Source: Antedon mediterranea (lineage: Eukaryota > Echinodermata > Crinoidea > Comatulida > Antedonidae). Taken from it: a DNA stretch of 64,000 bases. The notes under the pieces are model-generated. The model searched no databases. It was not told the origin of the DNA and saw nothing but the letters and a program-made list of their open reading frames with translations. Numbering within the stretch: the first letter of the stretch is position 1; the number at the start of each line of letters is the position of its first letter. The translations under genes were made by a program, and so were the position numbers. The stretch lies in contig NC_092674.1 of NCBI RefSeq assembly GCF_964355755.1, positions 27,950,001 to 28,014,000 on the forward strand, written 5' to 3'. Below are positions 28,501 through 41,224 of this stretch, one piece after another.

Positions 28501-31500
28501 ATAAGCACAATAAATTAGAAAAAAGTTTATCCATCCTGTAATTGGTGACTTACTCACTGTTGGATCCGTGTGAAATAAAAAATTACTAAATTTTAAAATA
28601 TATATGAGCTATTTTCTTCAATTTTCAGCTTGCTCAGATTTACCAAAAACCGTCTCAGGAAAAGCACCTAGTACATTTATTACAATAAGTGTTGTTACAC
28701 CCCCTGAAACGGAATGGACAAAATGTGGACAAACCGAGATTATCGACTCCAATTCCGATCCATTCTATCTTATGACCGTAGTCTTTGAAGCAAGCAGTCG
28801 TGTGTCTGTGATAACAAGATTACGCGCTACTTTATATGAAATACGAGAGAAACCAAATGGTGCTGTGAGTATTATAATATTTAACCATTACTATGGAACT
28901 CATCCATACTGTATACCAAAATATTTCGCCATATAGGAAGCTAACATACAACAAAATAAATTTTAAAGCAATGAGGCAGGGTTACCTGAATGTTATAACA
29001 ATTGTAATATAACAGTTGAGAGGCACTCCACATATAGGGAACACCCCAGTTAATGAACACTTTTCTGTGAAAAGATTCCTCAACCATATATGGTAACACT
29101 ACGGCCAACCCCTATTAAAGGGAACACTTTTAAAAGTAAAATTCACTTTTAGTAAACCTTCTTTTGACATAAATTGTAATTAAACATGGATATTTTTTTA
29201 ACTAGGTAATGCCAATGGGTAGTGCTCTGTGCTCATTTAGGGACATTGTCACGTCACCTGAAAACCGTCTAGAGTTAACCATTATGTCCGCTGACGGCAG
29301 GTCTATAGGTGGCACTATAACACTATTTCTTTGGGAGGTAAGTTGACATAAAAGGTGAATTATTTATCAATGTTATTTCTTGTTGCTTTGCCATTTTAAA
29401 AAATGTACCTTTTTGTCAGGTTTGCCTTTTCAGACATATTTCCAAGAAAGTGAAAAAATCATTTTTGGATTAATGTACAGAATTGTATTTTATTATATTG
29501 ATGACTATCTATAGAATAATGATTTGGTATTTCTTTCCAGCTGGACCTCCCAGCCCCACCAAAAAACACTACTATTCAAAAAGAGGTAGGTATAATATTC
29601 AACTATACATTATTAGTAAAGTGAAATAAATGTAATGGAACTAGTCATACAGTAGATGTAATTGTGCTGGGGGGAGGTGGGTGAAAGCATCCACCATAAA
29701 AGTCTTCACCCACCCTAAAGCTTAAGGTCTCCCACCCAGCCTACATAGCACCCAGCCAAGAAACCTCAGTGTACCTGCAAGTACTGTTCGTTCTCATCTA
29801 CTCTTTTAAACTTGCCCTATACATATTCTAGCTACATCCCTGACCAGTCTAGAATGTACTCTATGTCATGTGATCTAAATATCCCTGTCACCTGTCGGTG
29901 TCCTCCGCTCGATTCAGATTTGATTGGCTGTCATGAATTTCCATTCTTTCCACACTTTTCATAGCTCATTTTTGTCCATTCCATTCATAGCCTACCTCTG
30001 CCACTTTTTCCGTCTATTTTACCATCTAGTAGTTCCCTTTGAAGACATTTCTTCCTTATGAGATGACCAAAAAATTCTAGCTTTCTTTTCTTGATGATAT
30101 AACCTACATCCCTAACACCATATGTTTAAAGAAACTATTTTCAACAATAGGATAGATAGAACAAGAAAACTCCTGGAAAATATGTACCATACTACAAAAA
30201 AAAAGTTGTTATGTTAGAAGATGCGATAATAATTGTTTTTCGTCTTACACAGAAAAGTGTGACAAATTCTATACCTAGGCAGACTAGCACACGCAAGAAA
30301 AAGGCTTTGTCCCTAACTCAAGATAGCTTTTATAAAGCGCTGTACTGTTGTCCAATTAGTAAAACGTATCGTTACCCGAACACAGATGGAGCAATTGTGG
30401 TCGTACAGGAAATAATGGTTGAAAGTAAACTTAGTTTTAATCTGCCCCAGCAGCTTATGTAAGTATTGTAATAATTTTTCTCCGTCGTTATCAATAATAT
30501 TTATTGATGTTACACTTTCTAATTGTTTTTTCATTATCTATTTTTGTATATCTTAGAGCAAACATAATTTCTATGTATATTTAATATGCAAATGATAATA
30601 AATCGAAGTAATTTTTCACTAATAAATGAATGAAATATAATTACATTACATTTCAACTCTTTAGTATTAGTGTGTTTTGTAAATGTTGAATTATATTCAA
30701 TTTCACAGGATGTTATATTTACAAGAGGAAAAGAATTGGTTTGAAGAATTAGACCGTCTAGCTAATGTAAGTTTTTTTTTATTAATTATATATCAATTTT
30801 GTTCATGTAATGTATTATGCAAGTTTGGAAGTCATAAATAAAAAAAAAATAAAAAAACTTTGTTGTGCTATGGCTACCAAACATGCAAATTTGTTTTAAA
30901 CTCTATGCTTTAAAAACATTATTTATTCAGTTAATTTACAAATCTTTAAAATCAACTATTAAGAACCTGTTTAAAGCAATTTGTATCTCGTGAATAGATT
31001 ACAGCTTCCTGATGATAAACATAAACTGTCCCTCTAGCTGTCAATGCCAAGGTACCATTTGAAGGAAGTGTCAGGTCTCTCGGGCAGATGTTACGTCAAT
31101 GAACTGATCGGAGGTTTAATACTTCCTCTTCAAATGCATACTCGGTTTTAGAAACAGTTTTATTTGTGATAACAACCCTTAATATATGCAAGCTGTTATA
31201 TACATAATATTTCTTTATAATTTTTTTAAGTCATAATTTTATTATTAAATATTATTAATATATTTTTTTTTCTTTCTTATACAAATAAAAAGTGGAGTCA
31301 TAATATAGATTAATAATGAGATTATTTATTGAATTGTTTCTGATTGATTGAATGTGATCGATTTTGATTTGTTGATTTGAATTATTGTTGTCATCAGTTT
31401 TTGTTGTATATTTACTATTGATTACTATAAAATACTGTATAGGACATAAAACCTCTATGAATATTCATATTAATATGCAAATTATGCACCTTGTCAATGA

Positions 31501-34500
31501 TTTAAATAAAAACACCTGGACATACACAAGTGTTTACCAGGTGGTTTTCCAATGGTATTGGTAGGTGCAACATAAACGTGCTTGAAGCTGGACTTGGCTT
31601 GTAATGATACAAGGTCAAAGGTTATGGACAAGCATACAATAGTATACAATTAAATGAATTTTACCACTGAGATATTAAATCTCCCTGGTTTTACTGTGTT
31701 TTGTTTGAAATTGAATGGAAAATAAATGAAAATATTAATATAATTTTTTTAAAGCTAAACGAAGAATATGAAGCAGCCAGGAAGGAGGTTATAGCAGAAC
31801 ATGTTAAACTGAATGCAACGTATAGAGCAACATTAGAATTCTTTAAAAATTACAGAGGTTTGTAATAAACTCATTATAATACAAATACAAATCAAATATC
31901 TTTAATATGAATAGTCTATAGGGGTCTATAATCATCATTAATATAATAGTCAAATTGTTTTATGTATATCTTCAATATAAAAGTTAGAGAGACACACCCT
32001 TTGGCGATAGTTGTCTTTGACAGCCCTTGTCTCTCCTCAGTGTTCCCTTTTTAATAAAATAGGGTTTATATTTTTGGTATGTTTATAAGTTTGTATCATC
32101 ATTAATATAATAGGTGTATATTTTTAGCGTAATAGTCTATAGGGTCTTATCCATAATATACGGTCTATGTCTATATACCTGATTGACATTTTAGCCTTCC
32201 AGGCATGCACAAAATACAATTATTATCAACTCTAAGTACTTTTAAGTGTCTGTGTAAGTAATGTTGTAATTTAACTCAAGTGGTAGTGTAGGGTGTTGTA
32301 AAATGTGTGTTTTATTTTAAAAATCTATTGTCATTTATTTATTTTGTCTTTTTACTTCCCGTTTCTCAGGTGCTCAGTTTAAACGTAGTATGGACAAAAC
32401 CGACAAGCAATTAGAATTTGTTCCAACGAACCTTCACTTACAGATGTTAAAGGTCGAGGAGAATATGGCAGACGGTAGAGGTAATTAAGTAATTTAATTG
32501 CGTACAGCTTTTTAATGTTTACATGTATCGTGATTGAATGGTACTGTATACCATTCTGTAAATCAGTTTAAACTTAATCTCAAATTTGTCTGTAAGTGCT
32601 GTGAGACCTCACTTGGTAACGAACACCTCATAAATATTCAGATTATTTTTATAGTTTTAAATTTAAACAATGAAACAAAAATCTCCATTCTGTGCATGCA
32701 ATCTTTCTATGCCTACAAATAAATATGCTGATACTGTAAATATATTGAATAATACATACATTTGTTTAAAGGTCTGTCTACACTATCAAACTAGTTTGAC
32801 AAAAATGATGTTCCCAAATAGGGTAGTGAAATGCCCAAATATGGTAGTGATATGACATAATCATGTTCATATATGGGCACATCACAATTTTTTTGTCACA
32901 TAAAGTTTGATAGTGTAGACAGAGCTTTATTAGAAACACATTGAATTCCTGTAGTCATATACTTGTATGGTAGTTTCACTATTATTACTACTACATCTAA
33001 TTTTGTTTAGATGCTTCGTATGATATTGTCACATTTGGTGCACCAGCGGCTCACCCTCACAAGTTCCGTCATGGAGGCCTTCTCAAGTTACTACACAACA
33101 CTCCAGAGGAACATCAAAAGTGAGTTAACATTGTCTTTATTTTTTCTCCAAACTTGGTATAGGGTGTAGACAAGATTACCCAACCCCTTTTTAATCTCAA
33201 TTCTACCAATCTAGAAATCAGTCTTCATATTTTCATGCCTGAATAATTCCATCATTATATAATAGTCACTTTAAGTTGAGGTATTAAGCTCTGTCTACAC
33301 TATCCATAAAATGTGATGTGCCCATATATGCACATGATGATGTCATATCACTGCCGTATTTGGGCTTATCAACACCATATTTTGGCACATCATATTTTTT
33401 GTCAAACTATTTTGATATTGTAGACAAACTAAGTTTCATCATTGCTTGTATACTAATTTTAAAATACCATTTGTTATGAATAACTTTAGCATGTTGTATT
33501 TGCTAGTCAATACTAGAATATTTTATACTATTTTCAGTGCAATACGGCCACGGAGTCAGGTACCGAGCGCCAAAGATGCGAGTGGGCAGTTAAACACGAT
33601 CAAAGAGATCGTTGAACAACAACTAGACAAAGTAGTTACAGCTGCTAAAGACTATTCACTAGATGCTGTTAAATGTGTTTTATTAGTGCTCAATGAAAAG
33701 GTATGTAAATACTGTAAAAATAAATACTGTATGTATGTAAACAAGTGCCTTAAATGAATGCTGCCTTGCCATGTGTTCGTTAGAAAGAAATTGATCTAGT
33801 TAATACTGTAGACGTTTGTACCAAAATACCAAGATTCCCTACTAAATTCATTCATCTACGAAGACTTTTATTTAAACAGTACTTAATTAAAACCTTTTGT
33901 ATTTGCTTTCACACACACAAGAAATGTAGTTCAGACTAATTTTTGCTGAAGTAATAATTTAATAAACATTTTATTATTTAATATATTTTTATTTAAAGAC
34001 TGTAGATTTAATTTTCTTATTTCTATATTTTTTTACAATATTTTGTATGTTAATTCCAGCTTTGTAAAATAATAGGACACCATAGGTTGTGCTCTTGTGG
34101 CAGCACTGTTGTAAGTTATATGCAACAACATCATCATTTATCCCCTCAGCCTTCCTTTGCACAAATATTTCATTCTTTGTTTGGTGTTGGTTTTATTCAT
34201 CACAATATATATTTCAATATGTCCCGAGTTTCCCAGCTGTTTATGCAAACTTTCAAAACAATATGCATTTTTATCTCATTCATTCTATATATCCACCTGT
34301 CGTAGTTTTATCACTTTTGGTGTTTGTTTCACCCTACATCCTTTTGTAACTATGTTGGTATATGGTAGTGTAGTATCAATCTATCACCTTGTGAGCATCA
34401 ACTTATCACCTTGTGAGCATCAACTTATCACCTTGTGAGCATCAACTTATCACCTTGTGAGCATCAACTTATCACCTTGTGTATCCTCTATATGTATTGG

Positions 34501-37500
34501 TATCACCCTGCATATCCCCTTTTTGTAGTTCTATCACTTAATATTCTTATCTTATCACAAATTGTGTTGGTTCCATATGCATTATAATATTGGTAGTACA
34601 GTAGAAGGATGAAGACCCAACAAAGTGTCCCTTTAAAGGGCCTTTCACACCTGTTCCGGCACGGTTCCGGTCCGGCGAATCGAACGCCAATGTTTCGTTT
34701 TCACGACGCTCCACGCGGCCAAGCACCAATCGATATGCGTGTAGCCGCGTAAAAACGAAACACTAACGTTCGATTGGATTTGCCGTCGCCGGACCGGAAC
34801 CGTGTCCCCTTAATAGAGGTATTTCTCCTGGAAAAATAGGGATGTCTCAAAGGAAGTGTTCTACTGTATGACATTGGTATGATAGTAGTGTAGCATCATA
34901 TATTATGTAGTGTCACTTGTATCATCTATTTATAGTGTTATCACCTTCTTATCACAATGGTGTTGGTATGCTATCACTTTTTAAATTAATACATTAATTA
35001 GTATTCTTAATTATTTAATCAGTCATCTAGATATTATGCCATAAAGCATTCCTCAAATTGTCTTGCCTCAGCCCCAAAAAGTAGTATGGTCACTACAAAA
35101 ATCAGTTTTACTCTTCCTTAAGCCCAATTTCCACTAGGCAAATTTGTTCGCGCGAATCAAAAGCGTTAGCTTATACGCATACATAGAGGGAGATTTGAGG
35201 GATTGAAACATGAATTTGCATGCGTATAAGCCGACGCTTTCGATTCCCACGAACAATTTTGCTAAGTGTAAAATCGGCTTTACTGACAATCAGCTAGTGA
35301 TATACACATACTCTCTCACTTGCTATGGTTATTTGACAGCTGCAAGAGTTCTTGATAACGTGTGACACTGCGTATTTTGAAACGACGTACACATCGTACA
35401 AGAGCGCCCTGGAGCCGAAGCGAGGGGCGATAAATGGTAGTGAGACAAGTAGTATTCTATCTGCAGAATCTACACATTCAAAAATAGTTACCCCAGAAGA
35501 TAAATGGACATTCGACGGGGTAGGGTTTGTTAAAATTGATGCAGAGGAAAGAGGAAAACCTGGTACATGGGTAGGTACATTTATTTTAGGGTGTTTTTTA
35601 CTGTATAAATTATCAATTGAGTACATATTAGTGGAGCTGTAGCTTGGTGGTTAACATGCTTGCCTTTCAATCTCAAGGTCCAGGGTTCAATCCTATCCTA
35701 GTGCCAGGGTTCAATCCTGACCTAGTGCCAGAGTTGTAACTCACGACTCTTTCAACTTCACTCCTAAGCCTCAAATGAGACTTAGTTTATAGCACAATAA
35801 TTGAAATAAATAAATATCTTCATACAGATCAAGATCAGGTAAGGCATCCAGTCGGCCTAGGCCTCCTAAATTTATTTTAAAATGTAGTTCAAACGGTTGG
35901 ACAGATTTCATGCCCCATTTTCTTTAAATCCTGGATATATCATGTGTATGATATCAGGTTACTGATTTGATATACCTTTATTTATTTTAGCAAGGGATGA
36001 AACACCAAATAGAAGATTGTTTTGAAGTGCTACAACAAAGCGTTGAAATGCTGCCTCACAACGCCACCGCCACAGAGCGTTGTCACGCCACAGTCAGTTC
36101 AGTGCAGACGTTACGAGACGCGGTTAATCATCTGCATACTCAGGCTAGAATTAGTATTTCTTTCACTAGGATGAAGGTAAGAGTTATAGTTGCAAAATTG
36201 CAATCAATTATTTTATATGACCAATAAAGTAAAAAATCAGTCCTTTCAAGCCCACAACATTTTTTAAGTACAGTAATATGTATACATTTGAAATTGATTG
36301 TTGATTTTTGTTTATTTCAGGAAGAGCATAGCAACCTCGCATTCAATATGGCATTGAAATATCGGAGAGATGTTGCCTTCTCTCAAGCCGTAAGTGTGTA
36401 CTAAATAATGTGGATGAAATTGTTACACATGTCATAATTAAGACATTTCTGGTATAGCACATAATTTTATCTTAACGAGAGAATATTCAGTTGAAACTTA
36501 GGATTTTTTGAGAAATGTTTGATTATTTGTTTAGTTGACTGCGGCTACATGTGGAGTGATAGCCAAGTTACGCCAGTGCATTGACCAGAAGGGCTTTGTA
36601 CGGCAGTTACGGACTATTGGTATGATAGTGCACTTTGAAAGCCTACTCAGTACATACGGTAAGATTGAGTCGTAACGACTGATTTTGAATCACATCTCCT
36701 TTCATTTGGAGTCTACATTTAGTAGCTAGACTTGTGTTGGCTGTGATGACTTCTAATCCAGGCCTCAGAAAGTGATCGTTGGAGGAAGGATTAATTAGTA
36801 TACAAATAATGAATGTTATGAGTGGAATGTTACAAATAATGCCATGAGTTGAATAGTGCTATTACTTTCTTAACCAAATCACAAAGGCATGAAATATTGG
36901 ACTTCTACATTTAATATTTCATTTATTTTATTTTCCTTTTTTGAAATAGGAGAGGAAATGGGAATGCTTGAAGACATGACTGTTGCTATTAATGATTTAA
37001 ACAAAGTAACTTTTCATGTTCGTGAAATGTCTAATCCAGAGGGCGACCCAACACCCACAGTAACTGGCGACAGGTGAGAAAATAACAAACTCTGTCATAA
37101 TTACTTGACTCGCACAATATTTAATATCATAAAGCTCTGTATACACTATCAAACTTTATGTGACCAAAAAATGTGCCAATATATGGACATGATGATGTCA
37201 TACCACTACCATATTTGGGTATATCACTACCATATTTGGGCACATCACACTTTTTTTGTCAAATTACTTTGATAGTGTAGACTGAGCTGTAGTTATTCTT
37301 GATATTTAACCGAGGGCTTCACCTATTGCGAACACTCTAACAAATTGGCACTATCATACTTAAATTAATTGTAACCTTGATATTTTTCAGGAGTAAAGTA
37401 ATAGTAAATGTTCCCTTGTCATCTGCAATGTGTTCAAAGGTTTCTGCTGAACTTTTTCACAACTTCCAGTTTAAAGTTGTACCAATCATATTCAGTGTTG

Positions 37501-39221
37501 GTCTTAATGAGGAACAAACACTAGCAGAATTGTGAGTATTTACTACTAGACAGTTGTAAACATTCTATCCCAAATTGTATGAATTAATGCCACTTTTCCA
37601 TGCCATGTTTTTGTGGGAAAATAAATAAACAAACTAAACAAGTTGTAAACATTCTATCCCAAATTGTATGAATTAATGCCCCTTTTCAATGCCATGTTTT
37701 TGTGGGAAAATAAATAAACAAACTAAAGAAGTTGTAAACATTCTATCCCAAATTGTATGAATTAATGCCACTTTTCCATGCCATGTTTTTGTGGGAAAAT
37801 AAATAAACAAACTAAACAAGTTGTAAACATTCTATCCCAAATTGTATGAATTAATGCCACTTTTCCATGCCATGTTTTTGTGGGAAAATAAATAAACAAA
37901 CTAAACAAGTTGGAAACATTCTATCCCAAATTGTATGAATTAATGCCACTTTTCCATGCCATGTTTGTGTGGGGAAATAAATAAACACACTAAAAAAATA
38001 AAAAACAAGCAAGCAAACAAAACATGTTGATAAACAAAAACAATATTTACAACAAATTATATTTCTGATTTCTTTTTCTTCAGAATTGGTGACACGTCAA
38101 TTCAAGAAAATACAAACCGTGAGAACATGTCAAAGCTTCAGAAATATTACGATCTTTTTGTCCACGAGTTTTCTCCGGATGACCGACCAAAATCTCAATC
38201 TCCCGTCACTTTAGATATTCTAGTTAGCAGCCTCGCCCATCATGTGCAATTGAAGTCTCATAAGAATATGGAAATATTACAAATCAGTAGTGAGGTATCA
38301 AATGTTATTTATGTGGAGTGTTATTAGCTCTGTCTACACTATCAAACTAGTTTGACAAAAAAATTGTGGTGTGCCCAAATATGGTAGTGGTATGTCCAAA
38401 TACAGATACAGATATGACATCATCATCATGGACACATCACATTTTTGTCACATAAAATTTGATAGTATAGACAAGGCTTCAGGTGGAAAATGGTTTGTTA
38501 CACATCACAATTTTAGAGCAGTTTGCAATGCCAAACCAGGCTAAAGCCACTAAGCAAAGGGGCAGATACAAGGTTGTTATATTGTATGGTATAGATTTTT
38601 TTTTAACATGACCTATATTCTTTCAAATTTATTGGCTAATTACTCATCACATGGTTCTAACTCATGGAAAAGTGATATCTACTGGTGATAATCAATAGGC
38701 TCTAATACTTTTTGTAACATTTTAAAACATTTTTCTAGCATCTGGAATTGTAATAATAAAATGTAATATTTATTTCACTTTATTTTACTTTAGTTAACAA
38801 GAAGAATGAATGGAGTAAGATTCACGAGTTGTAAAAGTGCCAAAGATCGTACTGCAATGTCTGTGACATTAGAGCAATGTTCACTTCTGCAGAAGGAACA
38901 TCAGATGGATCCTAAAATCTTTCAACATCTTCTTGACACAATGAGAAGGTATTATTGACATATTTCTTATTTTTCAAGTTTATTCTATTCGTAGAAAAAC
39001 AACAATTAGCAGTAGAATCGATCTTTTAATTATAAAAGTGCATTTTCAAACAATTTTAAAACCTATTATATTTTTTTTGCAGCGATGGGATTCGTCGAGA
39101 TAACGTTAGAAAGAATCTAGTCCATACCAACAAGTACGCCTTCAGTAAGATGCAGTTAAGGGCGTTTCCTAAGCTGTACCGTCCACCAGATCGCACCTTT
39201 GGCAAACAAGCTGCAAGCTAA
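22519..39221 (+). CDS. INPP4: Inositol polyphosphate 4-phosphatase (PH-C2-phosphatase), 21 exons, 1018 aa
   Basis: Removes the 4-phosphate of PI(3,4)P2 and so limits PI3K/Akt signalling at membranes. Exons: 22519-22636, 26357-26509, 28020-28262, 28629-28864, 29206-29337, 29541-29585, 30253-30458, 30709-30766, 31755-31857, 32370-32480, 33011-33119, 33538-33700, 35340-35570, 35991-36176, 36321-36389, 36535-36658, 36950-37073, 37391-37531, 38084-38294, 38794-38948, 39083-39221 (3057 nt with stop). Residues about 18-125 form a PH domain ([16 protein letters not shown]; later [16 protein letters not shown]), about 165-290 a C2 domain ([11 protein letters not shown]), and the C-terminus carries the CX5R site CKSAKDR (Cys934-Arg940) within [32 protein letters not shown] and [12 protein letters not shown] are further family signatures. 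Vertebrate INPP4A/B as I recall them lack the PH part. Introns hold one or more SINE, many MITEs and an 89-bp tandem array. Paralogue assignment (A or B) is not possible. Confidence 0.96.
24083..24234. mobile_element. Foldback MITE family 1, copy 5
   Basis: Termini AGCTCTGTCTACTGTACAC and GATAGTAGACAGAGC, with internal ATATGGAAGTGATATG and ATATGATAGTG units. In INPP4 intron 1. Confidence 0.75.
24958..25105. mobile_element. Foldback MITE family 1, copy 6 (left end lost)
   Basis: Starts inside the left arm (TTTTATGTGACAAAAAACTG), carries two CACTACCATATTTGGGCAT-type units, and ends TTTGATAGTGTACTATAGAC. In INPP4 intron 1. Confidence 0.7.
26165..26322. mobile_element. Foldback MITE family 1, copy 7, with expanded internal array
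   Basis: Left end AGCTCTGTTTACACTATC after TAA. Inside, the unit GCCCGAATATGGTAGTGATAT occurs in near-perfect tandem, about four copies of ATATGGTAGTGAT in a row (26198-26275). The right terminus is eroded. Ends 35 bp before INPP4 exon 2. Confidence 0.8.
26985..27078 (+). repeat. LINE-type 3' tail fragment
   Basis: Short stretch with CGGCCTTGTAAAAAACACC and an AATAAAGTTATTATTATT end, resembling the 3' ends of CR1/L2-like elements. Confidence 0.35.
27886..27966. repeat. 19-bp minisatellite
   Basis: About four tandem copies of CCACCCACAAGGATATCCT, the first diverged. It lies about 50 bp before INPP4 exon 3. Confidence 0.85.
28356..28516 (+). mobile_element. tRNA-derived SINE, copy 2
   Basis: A-box-like TAGTTCGGTGG (28370-28380) and an exact B-box GGTTCAATCC (28414-28423), then the same body as copies 1 and 3 (CTCACGACTCTTTCAACTCC). 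In INPP4 intron 3. Confidence 0.8.
29010..29150. repeat. Interspersed repeat with CCCCTATTAAAGGGAACAC-type ends
   Basis: Contains GGCCAACCCCTATTAAAGGG; related phrases occur at 34800-34870, 40478-40560, 40765-40790 and 47390-47465. Probably a short inverted-repeat element; boundaries unclear. Confidence 0.4.
32770..32926. mobile_element. Foldback MITE family 1, copy 8
   Basis: Both arms intact (AGGTCTGTCTACACTATC and GATAGTGTAGACAGAGCT), two internal units. In INPP4 intron 10, ending about 85 bp before exon 11. Confidence 0.85.
33287..33430. mobile_element. Foldback MITE family 1, copy 9
   Basis: Left end AGCTCTGTCTACACTATC after TTA; right arm eroded to TTTGATATTGTAGACAAAC. Core in the opposite orientation (CCATATATGCACATGATGA first). 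In INPP4 intron 11. Confidence 0.8.
34379..34483. repeat. 22-bp minisatellite
   Basis: About five tandem copies of ATCAACTTATCACCTTGTGAGC, nearly identical, in INPP4 intron 12. Confidence 0.9.
34645..34805. mobile_element. Foldback element, GC-rich arms
   Basis: Inverted arms GGTTCCGGTCCGGCGAAT (left) and a matching GCCGGACCGGAACC (right), with AACGAAAC/GTTTCGTT inner arms. In INPP4 intron 12. The right flank merges into the CCCCTTAATAGAGG repeat. Confidence 0.65.
35121..35279. mobile_element. Foldback MITE family 3 with TTA target duplication
   Basis: Starts AGCCCAATTTCCACTAGG and ends GTGTAAAATCGGCT, with inner arms GCTTATACGCAT and ATGCGTATAAGC. Flanked by TTA at 35118-35120 and 35280-35282. 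In INPP4 intron 12. Confidence 0.7.
35630..35817 (+). mobile_element. tRNA-derived SINE, copy 3, with duplicated B box
   Basis: A-box TAGCTTGGTGG (35640-35650) and two B-boxes GGTTCAATCC (35684-35693 and 35708-35717) made by a 24-bp tandem duplication. AAAT-type tail. In INPP4 intron 13. Confidence 0.8.
37133..37288. mobile_element. Foldback MITE family 1, copy 10
   Basis: Left AGCTCTGTATACACTATC after TAA, right GATAGTGTAGACTGAGCT. Two CACTACCATATTTGGG units in the core. In INPP4 intron 17. Confidence 0.85.
37554..37997. repeat. 89-bp tandem repeat, five copies
   Basis: Unit starts recur at 37554, 37643, 37732, 37821 and 37910, a constant 89-bp step. Copies are nearly identical except the last, which diverges at its right end. 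Starts 22 bp after the donor of INPP4 exon 18 and fills most of intron 18. Confidence 0.95.
38326..38478. mobile_element. Foldback MITE family 1, copy 11
   Basis: Left AGCTCTGTCTACACTATC after TTA; right arm GATAGTATAGACAAGGCT. Begins about 30 bp after the donor of INPP4 exon 19. Confidence 0.8.
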
Positions 39222-41224
39222 TTATGACTTTAGTGTCTTCCCCCACCCCCCCCCCCCCCCCACCATCCACTAATTAGGAAAGTTTTGTAACTTTACGAAT
39301 ACGATAACAACAATGGATACGTCACACATGTGTGACATTTTAGACCTGATCCCCATTTCATATTCGTAGAGTAGAAATTGGTTTCTGCTAAAAAAAAAAA
39401 AAAAAAAGCAGTTTATATTAACTCAGGATTGTAAGACCATATTTACCAAACCATACTTATCAAAGTGATTTACATATAACAATAATATTGTTTGTATTTG
39501 TGAAGGTTGTAAAAATGAAATATAAATATTCACTATTTAATTGTTTAAAGTATTCAATGCTTTCTTTAAAGATGTATTGTCCCTTTGTCAAATTCCAAAA
39601 ATATTTAAATAAAAAGATTTCGAAAAAAAGTGGGTCATTTTGAAGTATCATAATAGTTATTAACTTTCACCAAAAATTTGTCCAAAAAAAAAATCATTTA
39701 ACTGAAATACAGACGTTTTTTGGTTCAAAAAATAACTTTGACTTCCAGTCAAAGTTTTCGATCAAAACATATCCCATATGCAATGCGCTTATTTGGCTAC
39801 TCTGTATGCATAATCATAAAACTTCCTCGCGATCTGTGTGAAAACAACTTTCAACCGTGACGAGTTGTAAACAATCCTAATTAGCATCATGCATAATGTA
39901 TACTCATGGTTTGAAATCTTTGTTTACTTTTGCTCGCTATTTTCCAGAGGAAATGTAATCAAATTAGTTTAGCTGTTAATTACGTAAAATTGTTTTTGGC
40001 TCGAATTTTCGACTTAAAGTGGATAACTTTAATATTACTTTGATATGGCCAATTAAAATTTAGTATATTTTGACCTTAATTTTTTTGTGTTTCAAGGGAC
40101 AATACATTTTTAAATGTAATAAAAATATTGCAAAATTAAAAATGTAAATATTATTAAACACACACAATGTTACATTGTAAATAATAGACTATATTCATTG
40201 TGTGAATATTAATATTCAGATTTTAAATAATAAAGTTTTAAGTTAAATAAAGAATTTTATTTTTTAAGGGTATGTTTACAGCTGTAGATGCCAGCAATAT
40301 GTGTTTATGTTTCGATTTATTTATTTGGGTATCAGACTGCCGTTATTTTTAATGGTGTCAATTTTTGTATGTTTTAAGATGTTTGATTCGATACTCTTTT
40401 TACAAAGCAATTATGTGTAACTTAGCAAAATAAGAAAAAAATGTCATTGTATGTTGCTTGTATTATCTGCTAATACAGTAAAACCCCATTAAGGGGACAC
40501 CTTCAGGACCAAACAATGTGTTCCTTGAATAGGGGTTGGTTTTAGTGCTAAAACGAATATTGAAGAATTCCATTCATTCGTTTCATGAGAAAGTTCCCCT
40601 GGAGTTGTGCAGTGGTTGATCCAGGATTTTAAAATAGGGGGACCCAGGGCCTAAAAGTAGTGGAATGAAATGCTCAACTTAATTTGATGTCCTATCTTTT
40701 GCATTACAATTTGTGAAATTTAGAGGGGTCACGGCCGGCTGGGCACCCCCTTAATTCCGCCCCCTAAATAGGGGTTCTACTGTATGCCAAACTATCTATT
40801 TACAATAAGTTCGTCACGATGATATCTGTCGGCACATCAAGTCTTTTCTTTTAAATTTCAATAAGACTTTATGGTACTTACTAACTGGTATTATTTTTGC
40901 AATAGAAACTATGGAAAGTAAAAAAAAAGTTTTATGCAATAAAAATGGAATTTCTAGTGTTCTTGTTTTTTTAATAACAAATATAGTACTGTACTAAATT
41001 AGCAGATTACACTGGTCTTTAGTTCTGACTGAACTGAAAATGAAATTAATGAATATATTTGTTTATATTGGAAAGCCTTTGGGACATAATGTTTTGGAAA
41101 CCTAGCATTATTATGAGAGATGATTGTGAAAACTATTGGTGGCAGCATTCAGTAAGTTTTGGATTTTGTTATCGTGCGTCAGGTGGTTTTTGTGTACCAT
41201 CAATGTCAATTAAAAAAGCATAAA
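39222..41224 (+). other. INPP4 3' UTR and spacer before MOSPD2
   Basis: A poly-C tract at about 39240-39260 and a poly-A run near 39390 follow the INPP4 stop. AATAAA-type signals near 40230-40250 suggest the transcript end. 40478-40790 holds copies of the CCCCATTAAGGGGACACC repeat. 40800-41160 is AT-rich with nothing recognised; the MOSPD2 promoter should lie just left of 41225. Confidence 0.45.
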
